This document shows, in pieces, positions 1 through 6,270 of a stretch of 6,270 nt of DNA (within the stretch, counting starts at the first letter, position 1; the number at the start of each line of letters is the position of its first letter). Position numbers and translations under genes: made by a program. This stretch comes from Deltaproteobacteria bacterium (lineage in GTDB: Bacteria > Desulfobacterota > DSM-4660 > Desulfatiglandales > HGW-15), in contig DAOVAK010000175.1 in NCBI GenBank assembly GCA_030671095.1, forward strand, positions 1 through 6,270, written 5' to 3'. The notes under the pieces are model-generated. The model was not told where the DNA came from. It searched no databases and worked only from the letters and a program-made list of their open reading frames with translations.

Positions 1-1
1 G

Positions 2-2956
2 GATTTCAAAATGCGCATCGGGCTCAACTCCGGTCAGGTGGTTGTAGGCTCTATCGGGGATGACCTGCGCATGGATTATACCGCTGTTGGAGACACCAGC
101 AACCTGGCATCCAGGATCGAGAGCGTGGCCAGTCCCGGCACCAGCCTGGTCTCCAAGCATACCCACAAGCTGGCCAGAGATTTTTTCGAATTTAAATCTT
201 TAGGGAAAGCTGAGGTGAAGGGGAAAAAGAAGCCGCAGGAGGTTTTTGAGCTTATCAAAGCGGGTGAAGTGGATACCCGAATAGGCGCCTCGCTGGCCAA
301 GGGTTTGACCCGGTTTGTGGGACGCAAAAACTCAATGACTGCCATTAGGGATGCCTGGGATAAGGCGCTCGCCGGTTCCGGTCAGGTACTAGGAGTTGTG
401 GGAGAGGCCGGGATCGGAAAATCCAGGCTCCTGCTTGAATTCAGAAATTCCCTGCCCTCAGGCGAATTCACCTTTCTTGAAAGCCGATGTCTTCACTACG
501 GCGGCTCCATGGCCTATCTGCCTTTTCTCGACATTCTCAAACTGCACTTTGGAATCGAGGAAGGAGAGCGGGAGTATGCTATCACCAAGAAGATGAAGGA
601 CAAACTCACAGAGCTTGATGAGGAGCTGGTTCCAATCACGCTTTCTGCTTTTCAAGATCTGCTGTCCTTGAAAATTGAGGATGAAACCTGGCTTTACCTT
701 GAGCCCAAGGAAAAAAGGAATAGAACATTTGAGGCCATAAGAAACCTGTTGATCAGTGTCAGCCGGAAAAGACCACTGGTTGTGGCCATTGAAGATTTAC
801 ATTGGATGGATAAAACCTCTGAGGAGTTTTTAAACTATTTTATCGATGGGTTGGCCCAGAGTCCGATCCTGCTTATTTTGCTTTATCGCCCTGAATATAC
901 TCATCAGTGGGGCAGCAGGTCCTATTACACCAAGATCGGGTTAAGTCAATTCACATCACAATCCAGTGCCGAGTTGATTCGGGCAATCCTTTATGATTGT
1001 GAAATTGAGCCCGAGCTGGAAACGCTCATTATGGATCGTTCCGCAGGTACTCCTCTGTATATAGAAGAATTGACATTTAGTTTACTGGAAAACGGATCGA
1101 TTCAAAGAGAAAAGAATCAATGTTACCTCGCTAAAGCGCCCAAAGATATTCAGGTACCAGATACCATCCAGGGCATCATCGCCGCCCGGATGGACGGACT
1201 GGAAGATAATCTCAAGCGTACCTTGCAGGTGGCCAGCGTGATCGGACGGGACTTTGCCTTTCGCATCCTGCAGACCATCACCGGCATGCGCGAAGAGCTA
1301 AAATCCTATCTTTTAAATCTTCAAGGCTCAGAGTTCATTTATGAAAAGAGTCTTTTCCCCGAGTTGGAATATATCTTTAAACACGCCCTGACCCAGGAGG
1401 TCGCTTATAACAGCCTGCTTATTAAGAGACGAAAAGAGCTGCATGAGAAGATAGGACAAGCCATAGTACAGATCTACCCGGAGAGATTGGAAGAATTTTA
1501 TGAGATGCTGGCCTATCACTACTACGAGGGGCAGGACTGGGCAAAGGCACTTAACTACCTTGCCAAGGCTGGAGACAAGGTCGCCGCCGCTTATGCCAAC
1601 CGGGAAGCGCTCGACTACTATGCCCGGGCTCTTGAGGTGTGTGACAAACTGGGTGCCTCGGCCCTTACGAAATCCGCTGACGTGGCCCGGAAACGGGGAT
1701 TGGTGAAGCATACCATCGGGGAGTTCCGGAGTGCTATTGACGACTTCAACCGCATGCGCGCCGCCGCCCACAGCCTGGCGGATCGCCACCTCGAAGGCAT
1801 GGCCCTTGCCTATCGCGGCTGGGTTGAAACGGAGGGCCACCTGGAAACGGCCGAGGGGACCCTTAAGGCCTCCCTGGCCATAGCCGATGAAGGTTTCGAG
1901 GATGTTCGCTTTTTCGCGGACGTCACTCTCGGGGCGCTTTTCTTGATTTTTAACCGGCACGCCGAAGCCGTGCCCTTGCTCCGGGAAGCCGAAAAACTGG
2001 CACCAGAAGTTGAAGATCCCTTCATTCAGGGCTGGTGGGGCCTGAACTGGTCTCTGTGGTCCAATTGGAAAGGGCGCTTCGACGACGCCTTAAAAATTCA
2101 GGCACGTGGACGTGACGCTATCAGAAGAGGAGGCGTTCCATTCCTCATGAATGCGTGGGTGGAAGCGCTTTTCCGAGGTGGAAAAGGGGAATACGAGCCA
2201 GCCCTGGCGCTTCTCGAGGACGTGCTCGCCACCGCAAAGCGCATGGGGGAATTCTTTTATCTGGCGCGCGGTCTGAACCCTATGGGCTGGAGTTACTGTG
2301 AGCTTCAGGACCATCGCCAGGCAATGACATGGAACATGCGAGGGGTTGAAACTGCTCAGGAGGCTAACTTCTCCATTCCCGAATGCAAGAGCAACGCCCG
2401 CCTGAACCTTGGGGATAATCTGCTGGCGCTGGGCCAACTCGATGAGGCCGAGGAGCAGTTTCAAAAGGTTGAGCAGGTGGTACGCAACCCACGGCCCCAG
2501 GACCACTATATGCTCTGGCGTTACTCGCAGCACCTCTTCCACAGTTACGGTGAACTCTGGTTGGCTCGGGGTGACCTGAATAAGGCCATGGCTTACGCCG
2601 ATGAGGGCCTGGCACTGGCAGAACAGAGCAAAAGCGAGAAGAACATCGTAAAAGGCCGCCGACTGCGGGGGCAGGTGTTCCTCGCACAAGGCAAGCTGGC
2701 AGAGGCCGAGCAGGAGCTCTCGAACGCTCTGGAGGTTGCTTTGCGAGTCGGCAACCCGACCCAGCTCCGGATGACCCATGCTGCCCTGGCTCGGCTATTT
2801 GAGAAGATGAAGCAGCAGGATCTTGAACAGGAGCACTGGCAGGCATCCGCTGCCATTGTCCAATCGACTGCCGACGGACTCCAGGATAATGAGCTGCGTG
2901 AGACATTCATCAATGCCGCTCCTATACGAGAAATATTGGAAAGTGCAAATCGATGA
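2..2956 (+). CDS. Class III nucleotide cyclase - AAA/STAND ATPase - TPR protein, 5' part missing
   Basis: This is the C-terminal 984 codons of a large cytoplasmic signalling protein; the frame is open to the left edge, so the ATG at base 11 is an internal methionine inside the cyclase domain (numbering below counts it as 1). Residues 1-86 are the second half of a class III cyclase domain: MRIGLNSG, then DYTAVGDTSNLASR with the transition-state Asn31 and Arg35. Thr24 lies where class IIIb adenylyl cyclases carry Thr, which favours ATP as substrate; the metal-binding aspartates are outside the window. An AAA_16/STAND-like ATPase follows: Walker A GEAGIGKS (131-138), Walker B VVAIEDLHW with Glu261-Asp262, the AGTPLYIEEL motif (345-354), ASVIGRDF (408-415) and FKHALTQEVAY (456-466). 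Residues about 500-960 are TPR-like helices, for example LLALGQLDEAEEQF and FLAQGKLAEAEQEL. The end, ETFINAAPIREIL, resembles the usual end of this family. The 3' half is visibly richer in G+C than the ATPase part. A shortened crotonase frame starts 20 bases downstream. Family and domains are secure; substrate and signal are inferred. Confidence 0.93.
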   Translation, partial: DFKMRIGLNSGQVVVGSIGDDLRMDYTAVGDTSNLASRIESVASPGTSLVSKHTHKLARDFFEFKSLGKAEVKGKKKPQEVFELIKAGEVDTRIGASLAKGLTRFVGRKNSMTAIRDAWDKALAGSGQVLGVVGEAGIGKSRLLLEFRNSLPSGEFTFLESRCLHYGGSMAYLPFLDILKLHFGIEEGEREYAITKKMKDKLTELDEELVPITLSAFQDLLSLKIEDETWLYLEPKEKRNRTFEAIRNLLISVSRKRPLVVAIEDLHWMDKTSEEFLNYFIDGLAQSPILLILLYRPEYTHQWGSRSYYTKIGLSQFTSQSSAELIRAILYDCEIEPELETLIMDRSAGTPLYIEELTFSLLENGSIQREKNQCYLAKAPKDIQVPDTIQGIIAARMDGLEDNLKRTLQVASVIGRDFAFRILQTITGMREELKSYLLNLQGSEFIYEKSLFPELEYIFKHALTQEVAYNSLLIKRRKELHEKIGQAIVQIYPERLEEFYEMLAYHYYEGQDWAKALNYLAKAGDKVAAAYANREALDYYARALEVCDKLGASALTKSADVARKRGLVKHTIGEFRSAIDDFNRMRAAAHSLADRHLEGMALAYRGWVETEGHLETAEGTLKASLAIADEGFEDVRFFADVTLGALFLIFNRHAEAVPLLREAEKLAPEVEDPFIQGWWGLNWSLWSNWKGRFDDALKIQARGRDAIRRGGVPFLMNAWVEALFRGGKGEYEPALALLEDVLATAKRMGEFFYLARGLNPMGWSYCELQDHRQAMTWNMRGVETAQEANFSIPECKSNARLNLGDNLLALGQLDEAEEQFQKVEQVVRNPRPQDHYMLWRYSQHLFHSYGELWLARGDLNKAMAYADEGLALAEQSKSEKNIVKGRRLRGQVFLAQGKLAEAEQELSNALEVALRVGNPTQLRMTHAALARLFEKMKQQDLEQEHWQASAAIVQSTADGLQDNELRETFINAAPIREILESANR

Positions 2957-2976
2957 ATTGGGAGAGACCGAAAAAG

Positions 2977-3069
2977 ATGAGTTATAATTTCCTCAAAGTG
3001 CGAATTGAAGATCGAGTCGGCTGGATCGAGTACAATCGTCCGCCAATTAATTCCTTTAACTGGGAATAG
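2977..3069 (+). pseudogene. Truncated enoyl-CoA hydratase/isomerase (crotonase) N-terminal remnant
   Basis: An ATG at 2977 opens a 30-codon frame ending in TAG at 3067-3069. Its product contains KVRIEDRVGWIEYNRPP followed by INSFNWE, which closely matches the first beta strands of crotonase-family proteins (pattern V-x-W-I-x-x-N-R-P-P-x-N-A/S-F/L). A full crotonase has about 250-270 residues; here the oxyanion-hole and catalytic regions are absent, and I see no continuation in any frame before the next gene. A purine-rich GGGAGAG at 2960-2966 could serve as ribosome binding site, with slightly long spacing of about 10 bases. The start is only 20 bases after the upstream cyclase stop, so the intact gene was probably co-transcribed with it. 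The match is by eye over a short peptide. A short real leader peptide is the alternative, but the crotonase resemblance makes a broken gene likelier. Confidence 0.72.
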
Positions 3070-3081
3070 TTACGGATAGTT
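3066..3081 (+). repeat. Short direct repeat ATAGTT x2 at the crotonase break
   Basis: ATAGTT occurs at 3066-3071 and again at 3076-3081, exactly 10 bases apart; with flanking bases the copies read GGAATAGTTAC and GGATAGTTCGC. The first copy supplies the TAG that ends the crotonase-like frame, so the repeat sits exactly where homology ends. It may be a small duplication made at a rearrangement junction, or chance. Confidence 0.4.
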
Positions 3082-3097
3082 CGCCTAGCTTACTATC
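3075..3097. repeat. Short inverted repeat GATAGT / ACTATC
   Basis: GATAGT at 3075-3080 is the exact reverse complement of ACTATC at 3092-3097, leaving an 11-base loop. The stem is only six pairs, A/T-rich and not followed by a T run, so it is a poor intrinsic terminator. It directly abuts the first 8-base tandem unit, so it may be the edge of that repeat element. Confidence 0.35.
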
Positions 3098-3128
3098 GGA
3101 GTAATGGAGTGTTGGAGTGATGGAGTAA
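3097..3128 (+). repeat. Tandem 8-base repeat, four units around GGAGT
   Basis: Four consecutive 8-base units are visible: CGGAGTAA, TGGAGTGT, TGGAGTGA, TGGAGTAA, followed by a partial TG. GGAGT recurs at 3098, 3106, 3114 and 3122 with strict 8-base spacing; variation is confined to the first and last two bases of each unit. An 8-base period does not preserve a reading frame, and the array lies between genes, so it is not coding. Degenerate arrays of this kind occur as dispersed intergenic repeats in some bacterial genomes; whether this genome has more copies cannot be told from the window. Confidence 0.8.
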
Positions 3129-3179
3129 TGTGCTTTAAGGAACATGATTTTTATTTGTTTTAGGCTTTGAGCATAGCCA

Positions 3180-3185
3180 AGAGGT
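3180..3185 (+). promoter_or_regulatory. Ribosome binding site for the second cyclase gene
   Basis: AGAGGT lies seven bases (counting from its final GG) before the ATG at 3192. This, with an in-frame TAG at 3174-3176 and no alternative start between, fixes 3192 as the start codon. No convincing promoter is visible between the tandem repeat and this site. Confidence 0.7.
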
Positions 3186-3191
3186 CTTCGA

Positions 3192-6100
3192 ATGAAATGC
3201 CCAAAATGCCAATTTGACAATACACCTGATGCGAAGTTTTGCAACGAATGTGGAAATACATTGGAACTTGCCTGTCCACAATGCACAAAGGTAAACCCGG
3301 TGGGCAGCAAGTTTTGCAATGAATGTGGTCAAAGTCTTGCTCAATTAGTCTCTTCCAACGGCTTTCAAGGAAGTTCAGAATCTTCTCAACCGCTATCCAC
3401 GATGCCTGAACCCTCGTCTCTATCTGAAGGTGAGCGCCGTCAGGCAACTGTCATCTTCTCCGACCTTTCCGGCTATACATCAATGAATGAAAAACTCGAT
3501 CCCGAAGAAGTGGAGGAGATCATGAGCCGGATCAAAAAGGAGGCGGTGCATATCTTTGAACGCCACGAGGGTATCGTCAACCAATTTGTGGGAGACGAAG
3601 TGCTGTCCCTTTTCGGGATACCAACCGCTAATGAAGATGATCCGGTTCGCGCAGTAAGGGCAGCCAAGGAGCTTCACGGGATAGTGCGACAAATCAGCCT
3701 TGAGGTAGAAGATCCAATCGGTATGCAACTTCGGATGCACAGTGGGATCAGCAGCGGCCTGGTAGTAACTCATTTGAGAGATATCCGCGATGGCAGCTAC
3801 GGCATCACCGGCGACACGGTTAATATTGGAGCTCGTCTAGCCACCCGTGCAGAGGCGGACGAAATTTTGGTTAGTCCGGAAACTTTCAAACTAATCACCC
3901 CGTATTTTGAAACCGAAGCTCTTGAGGAGATAATCGTAAAGGGTAAAACCCGACCGCTCATCCCTTATCGTGTGATAAAGGAGTCAACCGTCCAGACCCG
4001 CTTCGAAGCTGCCGAACAGCGCGGCTTTACTTCATTCACAGGCAGAGAGCAAGAGCTGACCGCACTCTATTCCTGCCTGGATAAAGCCATGTCAGGCAAC
4101 GGTCAATTTGTAACCATCGTTGGCGAAGCCGGTATGGGCAAAAGCCGCCTGGTTTATGAATTCCGACACAGTCTCAACCGAAATACCATCACCGTATTAC
4201 AGGGTCGCTGCCAATCTTATGGAACCCGAATACCTTATTTTCCCTTTATCAATGCCTTAAGGCGCGGACTAAACTTAAGTGATGAAGACACGCCAATCGA
4301 ATTACATGAAAAGGTGGTTTCCAACGCGCTGGCTATCGATCAAACTCTCGAACAATACCTTCCCATTTACCTGTATCTGTTGTCTATCTCGAGCGAAGTG
4401 TATCCTTTACCTACCCACTTAAAAGGCCAGGAATTGATAAATGAAATTCAGAAAGCTCTGACCGTAGTAATTACCCTTAACACCAAAAGGCAGCCAATGG
4501 TGTTGCTTCTGGAAGACTGGCATTGGGCCGACGAAGCATCAGATTCGACCCTCAAACATCTGGTCAGTGTTATCACCCCGTATCCTTTGATGATATTGGT
4601 AATCTATCGACCGGAGTATTCTTCCTATTGGGCTAACTGGAGTCATCATACCCCGGTTATCTTAAAGGCGTTAGATGGTCAAACTTGTGAAGACTTCATC
4701 AAATCCGTCTGGAGCGCAGGCCGTTTGCCGGATGGAATCGGAGCTTTGATCCACGAGCGTACCGGTGGAAATCCTTTCTTTATAGAAGAAATTTCCAGTG
4801 CACTTATCGAAGAAGGCACCATTCAAATTAAAGACAGACAGGCCATGTTGACACGGCCCCTGCATAAACTGACTTTACCCGATACCGTGCAGGCAGTGAT
4901 ACGTTCACGATTGGATCGGCTGGATCAATATTCCCGCGAGTCTATGCGCCTGGCATCCGTCATCGGCCGTGAATTCACGCGGCGCATTCTTGAGCAGATT
5001 TCCACTTTCAAAGAACAGCTCTCCCAATCTCTGGAAAACCTGAAGGTTTTAGAGTTGATCCAACAAATCCAGGTGGTTCCGGAAATGGAATACATGTTTA
5101 AGCATGTCATAACTCAGGAAGTGACATATGAAACACTGCTCCATCAACAACGCAAAGCACTGCACGGACTGGTCGGTCAAGCTATCGAAGAACTCTATCA
5201 GGACCGGGTAGAGGAACAGGTGAACATTTTGCATCATCATTTCAAGCGAGCTGAGAACTGGTCCAAAGCAGTTAAATATGGGCGTCTGTCAGCTAATAGA
5301 GCTTACAGGTTAAGTCAATTTCAAGAAGCAGTCGCCGTATTTGAACAGACCAAATCTTGCCTGCAACACCTCCCGGATGATCAATCGCGACAGGAAACAT
5401 TACTTGACATACTGTTAGAAATGATATGGCCGTTGCACTTCACCGGTGATCAGGATCAAGCGATTGAAATCTGTAAGGAAGCAGAACCCATCGCACGATC
5501 CCTTAAAGATCAAGTTCGTTTGGGCAAGGTGCATTATGAGTTTGGGCTATCCCATTTCATGAAAAACCAGTATCGGCTGGCCGAAACATATTTATTAAAA
5601 ATTCTGGAACTTCCTAAAAACAAGGAAACGAATGCGCTCATCAATTCCGTAATATTTCCGCTAGCCGGGACCTATTTCTCTCTGGCTCAGTGGCAGAAAG
5701 CTGCAGATCTTTATACAGAAGTTATCGGTTCTCATGAGACATCTGACAGGCAATCCGAATACTTGGAAGAAATGCCCTTTATGCCCTACACCCATAGCTG
5801 TCATCATTTAGGATACATTCGGGCGCTCCAGGGACGAATCCAGGAGACAAAGGAACTTTTGAAAAAAGGCTATACCTCACCATTGGAACAGGTCTCCAAT
5901 CTGCAGTCACGCGCCTGGTGTGCGCTCTGGCATAGTGCCTTTGCAATTCTTATTGGTGAAGAGTATGGCTCATTGGCCCGGGTAGATAAAGTGCTTAGTG
6001 TAGTGGAAGGTTCCGATTCCCCTGTTTTACTCTTCCTTTGCTATGCGGCCAAAGGCAATGCGTTGGCGGCTGATGTACAACTAGATGAGGCTCGCATGTT

Positions 6101-6270
6101 TTATGTAAAAACCTTAAAAGCCATAAAAAATACACCCCACCGAAGATATTTGGAAGCGGTTTATTGTAACCTGGTCCAGGTCGCCCTCGAATTAAACGAT
6201 CGGTCTGCCGCCGAACGTTACTATAAAGAAGGATTTCCATTGGTTGAATTAAATCCTGAGAGAGATGCAC
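3192..6270 (+). CDS. Zinc-ribbon - class III nucleotide cyclase - AAA/STAND ATPase - TPR protein, 3' end missing
   Basis: The frame is open for 1026 codons from the ATG at 3192 to the right edge with no stop. Residues 1-49 hold two zinc ribbons: Cys3, 6, 17, 20 and Cys28, 31, 42, 45, each CxxC-x10-CxxC. A Ser/Pro-rich linker (about 50-78) leads to a class III cyclase domain (about 81-263) beginning ERRQATVIFSDLSGYT. The metal-binding Asp91 and Asp135 (in VGDE) and the transition-state Asn211 and Arg215 (TVNIGARL) are present, so catalysis looks possible. Gln131 and Gly204 occupy the usual base-selecting Lys and Asp/Thr positions, so ATP versus GTP cannot be assigned. The ATPase module has Walker A GEAGMGKS (311-318), Walker B VLLLEDWHW with Glu441-Asp442, GGNPFFIEE (525-533), ASVIGREF (588-595) and FKHVITQEVTY (636-646). 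From about residue 677 onward the protein is TPR-like helices, starting near HHHFKRAENWSKAV. No signal peptide or membrane segment is seen, so it is probably cytoplasmic. It is a divergent paralogue of the upstream gene and has lower G+C than that gene's TPR part. Confidence 0.95.
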   Translation, partial: MKCPKCQFDNTPDAKFCNECGNTLELACPQCTKVNPVGSKFCNECGQSLAQLVSSNGFQGSSESSQPLSTMPEPSSLSEGERRQATVIFSDLSGYTSMNEKLDPEEVEEIMSRIKKEAVHIFERHEGIVNQFVGDEVLSLFGIPTANEDDPVRAVRAAKELHGIVRQISLEVEDPIGMQLRMHSGISSGLVVTHLRDIRDGSYGITGDTVNIGARLATRAEADEILVSPETFKLITPYFETEALEEIIVKGKTRPLIPYRVIKESTVQTRFEAAEQRGFTSFTGREQELTALYSCLDKAMSGNGQFVTIVGEAGMGKSRLVYEFRHSLNRNTITVLQGRCQSYGTRIPYFPFINALRRGLNLSDEDTPIELHEKVVSNALAIDQTLEQYLPIYLYLLSISSEVYPLPTHLKGQELINEIQKALTVVITLNTKRQPMVLLLEDWHWADEASDSTLKHLVSVITPYPLMILVIYRPEYSSYWANWSHHTPVILKALDGQTCEDFIKSVWSAGRLPDGIGALIHERTGGNPFFIEEISSALIEEGTIQIKDRQAMLTRPLHKLTLPDTVQAVIRSRLDRLDQYSRESMRLASVIGREFTRRILEQISTFKEQLSQSLENLKVLELIQQIQVVPEMEYMFKHVITQEVTYETLLHQQRKALHGLVGQAIEELYQDRVEEQVNILHHHFKRAENWSKAVKYGRLSANRAYRLSQFQEAVAVFEQTKSCLQHLPDDQSRQETLLDILLEMIWPLHFTGDQDQAIEICKEAEPIARSLKDQVRLGKVHYEFGLSHFMKNQYRLAETYLLKILELPKNKETNALINSVIFPLAGTYFSLAQWQKAADLYTEVIGSHETSDRQSEYLEEMPFMPYTHSCHHLGYIRALQGRIQETKELLKKGYTSPLEQVSNLQSRAWCALWHSAFAILIGEEYGSLARVDKVLSVVEGSDSPVLLFLCYAAKGNALAADVQLDEARMFYVKTLKAIKNTPHRRYLEAVYCNLVQVALELNDRSAAERYYKEGFPLVELNPERDA

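Noticed and set aside
11..13. ATG at base 11 as the true start of the first gene
   Set aside because: The frame is open to the left edge (codons for D-F-K precede it) and the following residues are the middle of a class III cyclase domain, so the real start lies outside the window.
1328..1960. Minus-strand 210-codon open frame inside the first gene
   Set aside because: It lies wholly antisense to a secure CDS, has no recognisable domain, and is the kind of frame expected opposite G+C-rich coding sequence.
2090..2779. Minus-strand 229-codon open frame, and others overlapping it at 2364-2913
   Set aside because: Several antisense frames overlap one another opposite the TPR region; none resembles a known protein and the plus strand is clearly the coding one.
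2958..2988. Promoter-like TATAAT at 2983-2988 with TTGGGA at 2958-2963
   Set aside because: The -10 is perfect, but the -35 matches only 4 of 6 with a long 19-base spacer, and it lies over the RBS and first codons of the crotonase remnant. It could drive the second gene, but there is not enough to call it.
3075..3097. Intrinsic terminator after the crotonase remnant
   Set aside because: The stem is six pairs with weak G+C content and no following T run.
3097..3128. CRISPR array or iteron-type origin
   Set aside because: The 8-base units have no spacers, so it is not CRISPR; there is no replication gene or A/T-rich unwinding region beside it to suggest an origin.
3056..3447. Minus-strand frames across the gap and the start of the second gene
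   Set aside because: They read through the tandem repeat or antisense to the zinc-ribbon codons, with no family resemblance and no convincing start signal.

Overview
The window holds two large, same-strand genes of one architecture: a class III nucleotide cyclase domain, then an AAA_16/STAND-like P-loop ATPase module, then a long TPR-like helical tail. Both are cut by the window. The upstream gene (2-2956) enters already inside its cyclase domain, and the downstream gene (3192 to the right edge) is still open at base 6270. This layout resembles bacterial 'adenylate/guanylate cyclase with ATPase and TPR' proteins and, more distantly, mammalian soluble adenylyl cyclase. Such proteins are expected to be cytoplasmic signal-integrating enzymes that make a cyclic nucleotide; the ligand or partner sensed is unknown.

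The 235-base gap between them is the most informative part. Twenty bases after the first stop, a 30-codon reading frame (2977-3069) reads like the N-terminus of an enoyl-CoA hydratase/isomerase (crotonase) and then stops. The rest of that gene is absent. The break is followed immediately by a small direct repeat, a short inverted repeat, and four perfectly phased 8-base tandem units built on GGAGT (3097-3128). The second gene starts 63 bases further on with a good ribosome binding site. The simplest reading is that an older cyclase-crotonase arrangement was broken by rearrangement at or near this repeat, which brought in the second cyclase gene or removed the DNA between.

The second gene begins with two zinc-ribbon motifs and a nearly complete set of cyclase catalytic residues, but the two positions that normally choose the purine base are non-canonical. 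The first gene shows a change of base composition near its ATPase/TPR boundary.

Organism: a bacterium with moderate G+C (sampled 60-base lines range from about 33 to 70 percent). The family content, crotonase remnant and GGAGT-type intergenic repeat would fit an environmental deltaproteobacterial lineage such as Desulfobacterota, but that is a weak inference. I see no tRNA, rRNA, CRISPR array, transposase or integrase. The gene pair looks like signalling machinery of known families, not a clearly new system; the broken junction and the altered cyclase pocket deserve the second look.
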